From positions 177,133 to 241,132 of the forward strand of contig JAHQIW010000263.1 of NCBI GenBank assembly GCA_019055375.1: a stretch of DNA of 64,000 nucleotides. Reading direction: 5' to 3'. This DNA comes from Parelaphostrongylus tenuis (taxonomy: Eukaryota; Nematoda; Chromadorea; Rhabditida; Metastrongylidae). A program made the translations under genes and the position numbers. Shown in pieces: positions 1 to 12,290 of this stretch (positions within the stretch are counted from its first letter, which is position 1; each line of letters begins with the position of its first letter). Under the pieces are notes generated by a model, which made no database searches, was not told the origin of the DNA, and saw only the letters and a program-made list of their open reading frames with translations.

Positions 1-395
1 GCGGTCAGATTGCTTGCAATTCGACTTATATCGACTTGTTCAGAAGTTTTTCTCCGGTGGAACCGAAACTAAGATCTATTCGTTTGTTTTTTTTTTCGTA
101 AGAAATGCCGCTAATGTAAGTGAAAGAAAATGGATCCAAGAGATCTACAGCGGCTGTGGTAGCTACGTGCGAAACAGTTTGATGCTAGATAGAACCAAAA
201 TGTTTTGTGAAAGATCTAGTCTTTTACAGAGAAGAGATGATTTTGCTCTGGTGCCACGGCAAAACGCTTAGAAAACGACTTGATGAATGATTAGATGAAA
301 TTTGCATACGCAAATGAAATATGCTTTCCTGTTAATTATGAAAACTTCGTTTACTTCAGAATTTTCGCAGTATTAACCTTTACATAAGCAATTTA

Positions 396-842
396 CCCAA
401 TGATGCAGAGTGATGTGCAAAACATTTACGTCGGGCGAGACTTGAACCCGCATTTCACCCAATCCAGAGGCGCGTGCTCTAGCCCAACACCGCCGACGCC
501 TGTTTTGACACCACTCTTTCTTCGCTACAACGCATCTATCACATCACTGTACATCAATAGATATATTAGTAACATCATACCACCGCTAGAAGCGGTAAGT
601 AAAAAAGAATGTAATCATCTAATACCCAATATCTGTTATGGCCGGAGTCAATGTCGACAGTGTCTACCTGGGCCAAACCGTTAATGTCTACCTGGGCCGA
701 ACCGTTGACGGTTGGTTGCTGACAAATAGATGCGTTTTAGCATGGAAAGAGTAATGACAAAACGGGTGCCGGTGGTGCAAAAGGGAGAGCACGCGCTCCT
801 GGATTGGGCGTAATGCGGGTTCAAGTCCCGGTGATTTGAACC
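396..842. mobile_element. tRNA-derived foldback element, copy 1
   Basis: Two inverted arms face each other. The left arm (396-538) carries a tRNA-like sequence on the - strand (about 501 to 430) and the right arm (730-842) carries one on the + strand (764-832). Each has an A-box-like GGTGGTGCAA region and a B box (GGTTCAAGTCCCG on the right). The outer edge has the motif gagtgatgtgcaaaac that recurs in the other copies. The 190-bp spacer holds a short tandem duplication at 659-706. Inverted arms with a tRNA head in each are not standard SINE structure. Confidence 0.65.
659..706. repeat. short tandem duplication
   Basis: Two adjacent copies of about 24 bp, both containing gtctacctgggcc followed by aaccgtt, lie in the spacer of the surrounding foldback element. 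Confidence 0.75.
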
Positions 843-984
843 AATTGCCACAGTCGTACTGGTTGCGTTGATTTTGTAATTCTAAACTGCGACTTGAGTG
901 AGAGTTGTGTGTTTGAATCCAAAATTTCCTATGTTTCTACAGTTTCTTCGCAGTGTTACAACGTTCCAAATATACCTAGGAGAA

Positions 985-1478
985 TTGAATTGTGAGCAAA
1001 AATCCGACTACATACGAGAATTGAACCTGCGTTTCGGCCATAACGGAGGCGCGTGCTACCACTACACCACAGGGGCCACCGCTAACTCACCACTCATTCT
1101 TCAATATCTCTCTATCATAGCTATCAGCTATCAACCTTTGACAAGTTTAGTCGGGTGAGCAATCTCGTTCAATTTTCTTAGGCATATTTGAAACATCATA
1201 ACACTGCTAAAAGTCAGTAAAAATCAAAAAATCTTGGATTTGTATGAATACTTTGGCTGTCAGCTCGATTGGATTCATAGAGCGTTATTGCTTACCCGAC
1301 GAAACCTGTTGAAGGTTGGTGGTTGATAGCTATGATAAAGAGATATTGAAAAATGAGTGGTGGGTAGCAGCTGAGCTCGATGGTGTAGTTCTTGCACGCG
1401 CCTCCGGTATGGATGTAACGCAGGTTCAACTCCCTCTGAGGTCGAATTTTTGCTCGACATTCAATTCTCATGTGTGTT
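985..1478. mobile_element. tRNA-derived foldback element, copy 2
   Basis: Inverted arms at 987-1170 (tRNA-like on -) and 1289-1476 (tRNA-like on +) share long matches, for example the ctatcatagctatcagctatc region of the left arm and its complement near 1326-1345. The tRNA-like core reads gtgtagtggtagcacgcgcc with a degenerate B box (caggttcaattctc). The 120-bp spacer is unique. It belongs to the same family as the copies at 4.9 and 19.4 kb. Confidence 0.65.
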
Positions 1479-1499
1479 CAAATCCCTGTTAACATCGCT

Positions 1500-3140
1500 G
1501 TGCACGGCTCTACGAACAACGACTAAGATGGCTGTTGGTTTTCCTGCATAAAGGTTCACCCTAGTCATAGAGACACTTGCCTCATGTGGGTCTCGCCCAC
1601 ATTACATTAGCGTATTACTCTTTGATCTGCAAAGAACTATTATTTTCTCGTGTCTAGTGAGATCCTTGATAGGTGTACGATTGTTATACTTTGACGAGGT
1701 GGATGCTGATAAGGTTCACAAGTACTCGCTGCGATCACAGAGACAACCTGAATATCAATTTATATCATGAGTTTATTCAGCTTTGATTCCCCTCTTTTGT
1801 GATGAGATCTATGATCACTTCCGCCATAAAGTCTCCGTGGTTCTACTGATTATCCGGATATTCAACAATTTGAATAATATTAGCAAGGATTATGGAAGAA
1901 TCTATTAGTTTATATTAGTGTTTCGATTCCTTGTGCCGTCTTTATGTTGATACAGAGCTGAGTGTTAGATCAGTTTTTTTGATCACTCTTTGTTGAAAAG
2001 AGGGTTCACGTTCTACTTATTGCCTATTGAATAATTAATGGCAAGGCACAATATGAAATACCATCAATGGCCTGCCGTGAAAAGTGAATAGGGCTAAAAA
2101 TAAGTTCAGCGTTGTGATTTCGATCACAGCTTCAGCTTAATTTGGGTCAGTGACAATTTATACTCCCCGTGATCGCTGATAAAACCGAAAAGGTCAATAG
2201 ATGGTTGAGGTAGTGAAAAAAACAAATAAATCCCGTCATGAGCTCCGAAATAATTAAGCCCTCTCCCTTTCCTGAGTCGGCAAATTGTTACCAAAATTGT
2301 CTGAGAGAATAAAAATCTTGACTTGATAGGTCAAGAGGTCTCCAGAAGTCATTGCGTATGCCACATATGTATTCTTCTATTTTACCACGCTTTATTAATT
2401 CGTATAGATGGCGCATTGCTCAGCGATTGACCATCGCCGTACATTTTCACGCTTTATTTCTGGATAGTCCATGTTTTAATGAAGCTAAGAAGAAACGGTA
2501 GCACCGATTTACTTTCGCTTTAGTACTGTTGCCAATGGGTGAGAACAGAACAGTACTCAATCGATAATTTGACAGATTCGAACAAAATGTATTTTAGAAT
2601 TAGCTAAGCGCAAACCATATCAATAGTCTCAGCTTGCACTAGGCCCTCCGTTGGAGATAGGTATAGTTGAGCAAATAATCTGTGTCACTTCATTCGATAG
2701 ATTTGAGTTGCAAAGCGCTGACCTTGGCCTGCGGCTAACGACGACTCACCGTTATTAAGATCTTCATTCATCAGGATTACTCGCAACTTTACCACTGCTA
2801 TTTTGTGATTAGAAAAGGTTGTCAGCGACTTTTTTAGAGCCTAATTTCTCTACGGAAATATGGGACGGCGAACCAAGCTACTTACGAGATTGCTATTGGT
2901 CTTTACGTTTCATTGAGTTACTCAAAAATCATCTAGACAGCAGCTAGTAATGCGAACGTCTTCAAGATCTATTTGATAAATTTTCAAATTCCGAAACTAT
3001 TTGCTAGTTAGAACGAGGAGGGAATGCCAGAAAAATTGATATATCTGAAGCAAACCGCTCTGAATCAGCCCAAAGAATCGCCTTCATTATAAACCTCAAA
3101 TCTGTCACGTTAGAATAGAGAACTACGAAAAGTGTCTAAA
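1500..3140. other. intergenic, nothing recognised
   Basis: No coding frame with splice signals, tRNA-like box or recognisable repeat was found in this AT-rich stretch. Confidence 0.4.
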
Positions 3141-3142
3141 AT

Positions 3143-3472
3143 CTAAGGGCAAAAACTATCAGAATCGATAGAATTATAACGACGAGCTAAGAATCTCTTG
3201 ACACGAAACCCATTCGCTCGGTGAAGACGCCCGTAATGATGTTGTAAATAATGATAATTGAGTTCGACATCGCTTGAGTTATTGAGACAAAATAGCACTG
3301 TCATCGGAACGTGGAAAGAGAAATTCTCGTAGCCGGAAACAATAAAAGTATTAGTGAAGGGGGAGTTCACGTCATTGCGATAATTTCCATAAAAATTAGT
3401 GCTGATCAATGGGGACTTCCCAATTATTGTCATTAGAACCATAATGTTCAACGACAAGATAAATGAATTCAC
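3143..3472 (-). CDS. hypothetical small secreted protein, weak
   Basis: A single open frame of 109 codons from an ATG. The first 24 residues are hydrophobic (MNSFILSLNIMVLMTIIG) and could be a signal peptide; the rest is polar with only two cysteines and no domain I recognise. No neighbour or splice signal supports it, and open frames of this length do occur by chance in this sequence. It may be a chance frame. Confidence 0.2.
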   Translation of the reverse strand: MNSFILSLNIMVLMTIIGKSPLISTNFYGNYRNDVNSPFTNTFIVSGYENFSFHVPMTVLFCLNNSSDVELNYHYLQHHYGRLHRANGFRVKRFLARRYNSIDSDSFCP

Positions 3473-3479
3473 GTTTTTG

Positions 3480-4895
3480 CTTTCTAAAGGAGTTCTACAG
3501 AACGGACCAAATTAGTGAAGATGTTATTGATATGTTCAATGGCAAGATTTCCTGGAATGCCTGAAGCATTCGTAATATAACTTCATAAGGATAGTCGTTG
3601 ATCACAGAGGTGAGCAAAGTAACACTGTCTAGAATTATTAGTCAACCAACAGACTATTTAACATGGACTAATTAGATTCTTATATAAGCCTTCTTTGCAT
3701 GTTGTATGGTTTCTAGCACTTCTACCCGTTCTTTCCTCCTTTTATCAATGATCCATGGAGGTAATTGGGATTCGATCTTGGTTTGAGTTCGCGTTCTTAA
3801 ATCTCATTTTTATTCGTAATTAGGACACTGATTACTGGTCGAGATGAACACTAGAGATTGCCTAGCGGGAGTGTTCTCGTGGTGTTAGCACAAACAAGTG
3901 ATTTTTTGTGGAATGAGTAGACTTTCGATGGCTTACACCTTGAGGTTTTCAATGACGCTAGCAATTGCCATGATGGTAGGCAATTTTGCTGATTGATAGC
4001 TGTAGGAGCATGCATCAATCCAAGTCATTTTAGATCAGGGTTCTTACCAAAAATTACCACATACCTAATTTAAATCGGGGTTCTTACCGAAAAAACCACA
4101 TACCTTACTTCACTCTGGAGAAATGTGGTTTTCTAAACCACAATTTCATGAATCATTTCATGGTCTTTTTTCACATGTCCAAAATCATCCACGCCATTTA
4201 GATCTGGAGTAGTTCCTATCACTTTCTAACTATCAAGATATTGTGCAGATAGAAAGGCAAAAACAACAGTGATCGATATTTTTTTGAACAGATAACTGAA
4301 TATACGTACGTGCGCTCCTAAGCGTGAAGCCCTGAGTCGCCGGATCATTCTTCAAACGGATCGTTTCCTACCTGAATTTTATTTTGCCGCGCAGAACTTT
4401 TTGATTCACTTTCAATAATTACTTGGTAACTTATGGGCGCAGAACAGCATGGAAGGCAATGAACCAGACAAGTTTTTTTGTAACTCAATAGTCTACGAAG
4501 AACGCTTTTTCGGGCGAGTTCATTGCTTGGTAATTTGAGCCTTCTTCTGCAGCTCTACAATCCCAAACCCACAAGCTGTCCAATTATAAAAGATTTGTTG
4601 TTTGTTAACGAAAAACCAGCATGCTTATAAAAGTTGAAGATTACGAGTCGCCCCAACCAAACGTCACTTCTTTCCTATGCAGCTCTTAAGACCTGAGCGA
4701 CTCCACCAATTTATTAGTATTCTTTGAACGCGATTTTACATGGACCGGAATCACTTTTTGTAATGAACGATAATTAGTAAACGCACGACCAACTAGTTTT
4801 TATGAGATCATCGTCCTATTGAACGGAGTAATTTTTTTCTTTCGTTCCAAAGAAAGCCCATAACTCATAGCTGGTAATTTTCAGAAAAAATCTTC
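3480..4895. other. intergenic, nothing recognised
   Basis: No gene was found. A local duplication of a ttcttaccRaaaa / ccacatacct segment lies near 4037-4107. Confidence 0.4.
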
Positions 4896-4897
4896 AA

Positions 4898-5190
4898 TAA
4901 TGTGGAGTGCTGTGCAAAAACATTTGCGTCATCAGGGATTCAAACCCAGATCTCACTTTTTCCCGGAGCCTGCGCTGAACCGTTGCACCACCAACGCCCG
5001 TTTTGCACACACGCTTTTTACGCTACAACGGACTGATAACGCGTAGTAGCGTAGAAAAGAGTGGAGTGCAAAGCGAGCGCCGATGGTGCAAGGATTCAGC
5101 ACACGATCTCGGAAAGAGTGAGATCTGGGTTCGAATCCCGGATGACGCGAATGTTTTTGCACAGCACTCCACATTATTGGGTATATCATA
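4898..5190. mobile_element. tRNA-derived foldback element, copy 3 (best preserved)
   Basis: A compact near-palindrome of about 290 bp. The left arm starts with taatgtggagtgctgtgcaa and the right arm ends with its complement. Both arms carry a tRNA-like core: on the + strand, gatggtgcaaggattcagca (A-box-like) and gggttcgaatcccgg (a perfect B box, 5127-5141). The arms meet near 5040. Transcripts from either arm could start at internal pol III promoters and fold back on the other. Confidence 0.75.
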
Positions 5191-5854
5191 ACACCATACC
5201 ACCGCAAGTGGCGGCCAGATAAATGAATTTCGATTGATTATTGAAACTTTCTTCATCAAAATAATTTTCAACACCCTCTTCACAATTCGTTTTTTACATG
5301 ATTGGACATCATAAATCATGCTGTACAGAATGCAGCGCTTTTTCTACCGTTCCCCTATGTGTAACTACACGAACATTTTCGGGTTGAAGGGCTCAGCCGT
5401 AACAACCCCAATTTGAAAAGATATCAGATGCTGGTGCGAGGTTCGATCAAAAATGACCATGCGGGAAACAAATGAAATAGTTATGAGCACTATTCCCGCT
5501 TCTTTGAAACCCATTAACTGGCCAAATATAAATATGGAAAAGTCTCGAACAGCGGCTTTGCTTCCAATCCATTCAGTGATATACAGAACGTGGAGTTAGT
5601 GCCACGAATATTCATAAAACTTCTCGCCGGCAACACTCACGCTATCATGCTTGTACTAATTTTACAGTATAGAAAAGAGTTTCGGGTTAATCTCCAGCAC
5701 AGGGAATTACTAATTCGAAGTAGAGTGCTCAATTTCGTAAGAGTTTGCTACGCGGGACTTTCAACGTGGCTACGAAGAACATTTCACGTTTGGATTACTG
5801 TTTATAGTATTAGGTCGCGAAAAAAATTCATTGGCATCCGCTAGAAATTCAAAG

Positions 5855-5884
5855 CATATATATTATATATTATATATATATATA
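5855..5884. repeat. AT dinucleotide microsatellite
   Basis: A run of alternating TA with interruptions, next to a decayed mariner gene. Confidence 0.85.
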
Positions 5885-5896
5885 ACCACCATTATA

Positions 5897-6190
5897 TCCA
5901 AGATCTTCTGCCAGTGATCAGCAAGCTCCCGAATTAGCTCGAAAAATCAATCCATGGGCTTTGAATCAAAAACTCCTGACACATCTTCAACTTGATCAAA
6001 TGTCTCAAATGGCATCCACGCACGAAATGCACCATTGAAAGGGTAAAGGCCTGCGATTTGACTACACAGCATCTGGATTGTAGGATGGGTGTGGCAAGAA
6101 CTTGACTCCTTCCAATTCATCAAGCTTTTCCTTAGTCTTCGTTCCGTTGTGAGATTTGGCATTGTCTTGCTGAAATAGCGCCGAGTCAAT
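5897..6190 (-). pseudogene. mariner transposase, C-terminal remnant
   Basis: Read on the - strand, one frame gives the catalytic-domain signature ALFQQDNAKSH followed by KTKEKLDELEGVKFLPHP, the second-aspartate region of mariner transposases with the downstream basic and HP motif. After a stop codon the similarity continues in shifted frames (FDSKPMD, then IRELADHWQKIL), which is the usual mariner C-terminus. The N-terminal helix-turn-helix domain is absent. Frameshifts and stops show it is dead. It could not be the other half of the N-terminal piece at 15 kb without rearrangement. Confidence 0.8.
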
Positions 6191-6911
6191 GTCGAGTACT
6201 TTTTTTTATGGAAATATTCTCCAAATTTTTTTCTCTTGAATTGGTAATGATCGACGCTGCGTAAAACAAACACAATATTTGAACTCTTCGAGGGGATTAG
6301 GGAACTTTTTCCTTAACCTAATAATAGCAATAGTACAGTATGAGCAAGCTGGCGATATTTAGTTGAGAGAATAGATACGAAGATAGGAGAATATTTGGAA
6401 CACCGAAATACACGGAATACGGGAATTCAGAAACCCTTGCACACACGAACATACGCACACACCTCCTCTGAACCCTTGACTCACTATTAAACGGACCGGT
6501 GACAAAGGCTTTCTCCGATGAAGTTTTGTACCGAAGGAAAAACACAAGCCGTATGGTTGATAACAAGAGTGAGCACAAAGGATTACTGGAAAACAACACG
6601 TGGGAAGGAATTTCTAGCATAAAAAGTTACAAAACAGACACTTCGATGTGAATGCAACAAAGCAACTCGTTTCGTATGTTTATTTGGAAGAGATGTTATC
6701 GCATCTCAGAATAGCATACAGTATACGTTCACGGGAAATCATTTGACAACTTAAACCGAATGTTTGAGAAGCATACATTGAGATAAGATAAACGCAAACA
6801 ACACAGGTAAAAGTAGTTGTAGGCAGCTCACAACGAGATTCAGTAGAAATTATTCGGGAAATAGAATTCTTTTTATTTCAGCGCTTTTAGCGGTGTTATG
6901 ATATTATAGAT

Positions 6912-7062
6912 ATACCCAATGGTGTTGAGTGATGCGCAAAACTTTGACGTCAAACGGGACTCGAACGAGTGTTTCACCCTTTCCGTGGCTCCTGCTTATT
7001 CAATTGCACTAGCGACGCGTGTTTTGCCACCACTCTTTCTACGCTTTTTTGCACATCACTCA
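6912..7062 (-). mobile_element. tRNA-derived foldback element, single arm
   Basis: One arm only. It begins with gttgagtgatgcgcaaaac and carries a decayed tRNA-like core on the - strand with a degenerate B box (complement of cgggactcgaacga). Confidence 0.5.
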
Positions 7063-7179
7063 GAATCATTTAATTTCCGGGAAATAGTTCCTATAGTGCT
7101 AGTTTTTCAGCCTGAGGCGACCTCTTTTCATAAAGTAGCGTCGGAATTAAAACTTCACATACTGGTAGAATAGACTTTG

Positions 7180-8255
7180 TTTTATCTCCTTAACAGTGTA
7201 CAAGTTTCATAAAGTAATTATCAATTATAAACTTCATCAGAATTGCAGTTCTAAGTACCGAGAATGAAACTTGAGTTTATGGAAACCCTAAGCAATCGTG
7301 GACATGTAAAAACTAACAATAAATTTATATGGAGCGTCATGGTCCTGATGAACGCAATTCAGCTCGCTCAATCGCTTTGGTTTGGAAGGCCTTAATTCAA
7401 AGAAGTCCAAAAAGTACATTCTGGTTTCACAAAATCACGATCTTGTTTGCTTAGAAGGAAAAATTATCTCTGATTTGTGAGAATTTGTAGATTTTGCTGC
7501 TTTTTTAAATCCAATAATCCATTGGGAACTGGGAGCACATCAGTTCTAAATTAGACATTGCTTCGAATTTTGTATCGCACGCATTAGATTCGATGGGTAT
7601 TGACGTGAGCATACTGATGAAGATTGAGTTCGATGTTCTCAATTCTGCTGTGAAATCTCATTGGTGATGAAACCGATATTCGACCCTATAGATTGCATCT
7701 GCACGATTGCAAACCAATTGACATTCTATGCAGAGAAAAGGACACGACTTCCCACATCATTTTTTACTTCACAAAAACGGCTATCGGCGTTTTCTGTTCT
7801 GCTTTGGCTACCCTACTGTTATCTCCGAACATTTTCAGCCTTTGGAATTATTACCCTCTTCGCTAATTTTTAGAGTCTTAGTAGTTCTTCAGTAGCTTGA
7901 ATCTCAAAATCTCCAAAAATAAAATAAAGTTCAGAGTCCGTGTACACGACTTTTTATCCAAACTTTTAGTATCATTCGATAACTCAAACCTCGTTAAGTA
8001 CAACAGCGCACATGGTTTACGAACAAACCTTCTTAATGCACTGTTGCAGTCAAAATGAGATTATTTTTCACCTCCTGTGAGTATCATCGCTCGTATCTCA
8101 AAAAGATCTGACCGCAGCGACCTCAGTGCACTCTTCATAGGGTGCTATTTACGCTTCTAATTCATAAAGTTTTTTTTCGTTTTGTGAAATCTATTCGCTT
8201 TTCTGTCTTAGATTTCTAGAAGAACTTTGTCCTATTGCTCTTTTACTACGAGCTT
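7180..8255. other. intergenic, nothing recognised
   Basis: No supported gene or RNA was found; there are short AT-rich runs only. Confidence 0.35.
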
Positions 8256-8302
8256 TCATTTTCATTTTATATTGCCAACTAAGCTCGTTACTAAGTCCAA
8301 GC

Positions 8303-8658
8303 AACCTAGGCCTGAAAGTGCAAAGCGTAGTCATCTTTTCGCTCTTCGAGCGCACTGCGAAGACTTTTATGAATCTCTACTAAAAATTTATTGGAATACC
8401 GTCAACAAATTCTGATCCAGCAAGCTTTCTGAAGAGCGTAGCCGAGCGAAGAATGAGCGGGAGAGCAGAAATTGCTAAGCAGTCTAAGCTTAAAAGTGCG
8501 AAGCGTAGTCTTCTCTTCGCTCTTCAAGCACACCACAAAGACCTTTTCAAATGTCTACTGTAAATTTACTGAAGTGCCATCTGCAAATTCTTACTCAGTA
8601 AGCTTTCACGAAGACTGCAGCAGAGCAAAGAGTGAGCAGGAGAGCAAAAAGTGCTCGA
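8303..8658. repeat. two-unit tandem repeat of 178 bp
   Basis: Two diverged units at offset 178 share aagcgtagtc at 8323 and 8501, the cgctcttc region, and agcaagctttc versus agtaagctttc. Each unit holds an internal inverted motif (cttcgctcttc and its near complement). A related sequence with the landmark acctagg then agtgcRaa lies on the - strand at 12860-12960, so this is an interspersed family caught in a local duplication. Confidence 0.7.
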
Positions 8659-9252
8659 TGAGCAAAGCATGCGTGCCAAAAATGAAAGGTAATTTTCTTT
8701 CGACAGCAACGGAGCTTTAAGAAAGTCTTTCTAGGAATTACGTACATTGTCGAAACCGCCGAAATTGAAGCTATCAAATGGTATCAAAGGTGCTTAGAAG
8801 AATATTTGTTCAGAGAAAAACACTCTGAGTGTGAACTTTATTTTATTTTTGCTGCTATAGTGCGATAGAAAGGCGTGCTTAGAGAGAAATGTAAACCATG
8901 AAAAATTCTTAAATTTAAGCTATCCAGTGCTATTTCAATTCCAGAAAATAATACAAAGGACGTGACTGCCAAAAGACTGAAGATGGTCCGAGTAAAGAAA
9001 CATCTGATCCAAGCATTTGATTTTGGTTCTCTCATGTTCCAATTTGTTGTGTTTGGGTGCGTTCCGCTTCCTGGATGCATTCGGGACCATAGAAAATCCT
9101 TGTTGATGAGAGTAGTTTGTTGTCGCACTAGGAATGCAGTTAGTATTCGAACTTACGTGACCATGAGATACACTCACCATTTTTCCCTTCAATTCAAAAT
9201 AAGCGGTACCGAACACAATTACCATGAATAACAGTCCTTATGTTATGAGCTT

Positions 9253-9681
9253 CTAGGTAAAATACAAGGAATAGCAGTATTCGTCTATTTGTATTTGTGT
9301 AGCAGGTGACCACGTAGCATCGTCTCCATGTGCGAGGCCATCAGCAGAGATATATCTATTTACCATTCTCACCACTATGGACCTCTGTGATTCCGGCCCA
9401 CATTCCTCGAGAAATACTTTCTGGATATGTTGTGATGTGCGCAGAATAGCTTTACTAAGGTGACACCCGCAAAATTGACTGTGATGTGAGGCTACCAAAA
9501 AGGGCAGCAAAAAAGATCTGCGCAGTAAATCAATTAGGCGGGAACGAAGTGTGTTAAATATATGCATACTTCCCAATGTAGTCTCATTATGCATTGAAAT
9601 CAATGCTGATCCTAATGAATGTTTTAGAAATATTATGTGCTTGAAGAATTTTTTGAAGGTAGCATAAAGCTGCCAAATCAT
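9253..9681 (-). CDS. hypothetical ORF, possible exon
   Basis: The second-longest open frame in the window (142 codons). The C-terminal half (region around LRTSQHIQKVFLEECG) has even amino acid use and looks more protein-like than the N-terminal half. No acceptor or donor clearly delimits it and no family is recognised. It could be an exon of a dispersed gene, part of an unrecognised mobile element, or chance. Confidence 0.3.
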   Translation of the reverse strand: MIWQLYATFKKFFKHIIFLKHSLGSALISMHNETTLGSMHIFNTLRSRLIDLLRRSFLLPFLVASHHSQFCGCHLSKAILRTSQHIQKVFLEECGPESQRSIVVRMVNRYISADGLAHGDDATWSPATQIQIDEYCYSLYFT

Positions 9682-10394
9682 TGAAATTTCTTTCTGAGTT
9701 TTCTAAAAGAGTTGATCTTAATTGAGATACGGAGCCGCAAGACTGGAGAGGACTTCGTGCTATATTTTATATAGTGCTATTTGCCAAATATAATTGATAC
9801 CCATCACTGTACGATTAGTTGTGGCTAAGAAGAAAAACCTTGGATGCTAGCAGATCAATTTTGATGTGCAAATCGGTCCTGCCGAACGGGAATACTTCAT
9901 TTGAGCGATGTTTTAATTTACTGGATTCAATTAGACAAGACAACGAAGTAACATCTCACAAAGACGAACAATTTTGGACCAGTGATTCAAATATCCGGCT
10001 TCGGAGATGATCAAATGTTAGAGCGGTAGCCGGTTAAAACAAGTATGTCAATCTCGTATCAATCAAGATATTTAAGAAAATTTTTACTCTATTCCTATTA
10101 AGCCAATATGACATCGTTAATTTCGTAGGGACGGCAGCAGAAATCGTCATGTGCAGCGCGTTTGGAAGTGCGTGTGATTTTCATTATTGACTTGATACTT
10201 CAAGTTTTTTTTTACACGATTACGTTTTTTGTACATACATGACTTTTATGTTTGAAGAAGTAGCGCTTGTTTACAGCGTAATCATACTGTTGTTAGGATT
10301 CTTTTGGCACTTTACTTTATTGAAACGTCTTCACAGTGCTTTTTCTTCACTGCACAGATCCCAGTTTTTAGCAATCAACTCGTTTTTCCTTCTT

Positions 10395-10563
10395 TTTGAA
10401 CGTCCTAGAATACTGATTGAGCACGTCTTCTTGCAATCTCGCAGATAGCCTACCTGTGGAGTTGCACAGAGCGTTCGTTCTGGACTACCGGAGAGTTATG
10501 AGGGATGGGCTTAGCTCGCGCGCGCCGCAACGAGCATCACAACTACTCGGCTACGGCGCCCTG
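10395..10563 (-). mobile_element. tRNA-Ser/Leu-like SINE (family C), copy 1
   Basis: On the - strand it begins ggcgccgtagccgagtagtt, an A box typical of class II (Ser/Leu) tRNAs (compare GGCCGAGTGGTT), then a body ending in atcagtattctag. The same head and tail occur at 41905 (+) and 57838-58037 (-), so it is an interspersed element and not a tRNA gene. Confidence 0.65.
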
Positions 10564-10599
10564 ATTGTAATAAGCTGCGCAAAGAATAATTTGAGATAA

Positions 10600-11620
10600 A
10601 TCTTTACTTTTGATACTTTCTTATTGCATACGGCACTCAAAAGTTACCATGTTGATAAAGATTAAATGATGCCGCACACTGCATGCGATGCCTCTTTATT
10701 AGATAACTCTCTAAAGCTTTTCTTTATACCTTTCCTTCGAGTGCTTTATTGAGTATTTTCGTTTTCGAGTGCTTTTCTTTATTATCAGCAAACTTCAGTA
10801 CTTCTAGTACCTGTTCAATTCTATGATCATAATTTGTTGTAGGATTTTCTGTCACTAGACATGGGCACTAAATTCATCTATCCTGCCTATTTTTCAAGTT
10901 GAGTGAGGCTGTTCGGTAACAGTGTTTAGCCCAAATGCAGTTCTGATCTTGTCGACCGTCTTTCTTGCACTGGTCCTCAACTTGAATCGTAAAGCATAAT
11001 CGGGCGTCCCTGGAGCCGATTCATTTTGATTCCCAGTTAAGTAATCCGTGACGCGAGTGCCCTTCTATACTCTCTGGCTGGAGCCACTGAACATTCTCCA
11101 TTACACCACGGTCTTTTGGCAATAACCTGATTTGAAATGAAAAAAAGTAAATAAAACAATGTTGCGCAAGAACTTATGGGCTAATCCGATATATTTTCTT
11201 AAGGAACTTTTATAAGTCATTTGCAAGAAGGATCATTTCTACTGTGAAGCCGCTAATCGTAGATATTGTAAGTGGTTTGCGTAATAAACAATTTGATTAA
11301 AATAAAAACAACATTAAAATTATTTAGAACTAGCTTACACATTATCTACAAATTTTTTCTATAAACGTATCATGGAGTATTCTGTCGGGTGCGATAACAT
11401 CAAGACATGAGATAGATAGGTCGAAGTCCGTCTCAGCGATTACATTCACATAAGGCACAGTGATTCACTAAAAAAGAAACCAAGTGCCCCACAAAAGGCG
11501 GGAAGGTGAGCACGCGAAGAGTGAAGTCTAATTATCCTATCATTACTGTATTCGTCTCCCAAATGTTCTTGCTTCTCTTGCGGCAATCTCACTTTCGTTG
11601 TGAGTTTATATCATTTCACT
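10600..11620. other. intergenic, nothing recognised
   Basis: No coding exon was found. A direct repeat of cttttctttat and gagtgctttattgagtattttcg-type segments occurs near 10715-10780. Confidence 0.35.
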
Positions 11621-11624
11621 ACAG

Positions 11625-11855
11625 CTTCACTGTGTGCAGTTGGTTGATAGATTAACTCTGAGTGACATCTTATATGAAAATGAAGACTGGGATACTGTTC
11701 ACATACGCATAGTCATAGACAGCGCTGATTGCGATGCTGGTAGCAAATCATATGGGAGCATGGACAACAATGCACGAAACGAGGGTAGTGACTCTGAGGA
11801 TAATAGCGTGGACGACGGAACCATCGCGTCTGAATATTGTGATTTTTTACTGTGA
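11625..11855 (+). pseudogene. possible piggyBac-type transposase N-terminus
   Basis: An open frame of 76 codons starts after a good acceptor (cactacag at 11617-11624) and ends in TGA. It begins near VDRLTLSDILYENEDWD and continues into a serine/aspartate-rich acidic stretch (NEGSDSEDNSVDDG). That order, a helix with an LTxxxIL motif, a tryptophan-acid pair, a hydrophobic strand, then a long acidic tract, resembles the N-terminal tails of piggyBac/PGBD transposases. The frame stops before any catalytic domain, and nothing catalytic is visible downstream. piggyBac-like ends elsewhere in the window (63.2-63.6 kb, 42.45 kb) fit this. It could also be the last exon of an unrelated acidic protein. 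Confidence 0.35.
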
Positions 11856-12248
11856 AAGCTTCATGTTACCGCCTTAACGTTAGGTGAAAATTTATGTGTG
11901 AAGCAAACTATCGGAGAAAACCGTACACCAATCCACCAGAAAAGTGCACTGAAATAGCAATCGCTCCTGAAAATCGTTTACAAGGTACTGCGAATTTTGA
12001 AAGTGTACCCTCTTTTGTATTTTAATAAAATTCCTGTCAGCAACAAAGTGGGTACGGGTGGTCCTGACGATGTTGCTCGGTTTTCTCAGCGATTTTTCAT
12101 AATTCTTACAGTTTTACCAAAAATCAGTGGCTTCCTATTGCTTATAGAGTGAAAAGAGATGTAAATGGTACGTCTAGTTCACTGCTTCTTTGCTTCTTAA
12201 TAACTAACCCCAAAGATTAGGTACATATTTTTTCACTTAGTCACTAAA

Positions 12249-12290
12249 ACATATATATATATATATATATGTATGTATATATATAGCAAA
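12249..12290. repeat. AT dinucleotide microsatellite
   Basis: About 40 bp of alternating AT, including a tatgtatgtata segment. Confidence 0.9.

Noticed and set aside
5100..5150. Apparent tRNA gene (A and B boxes)
   Set aside because: No acceptor-stem pairing, and the sequence is one arm of a repeat present many times in the window.
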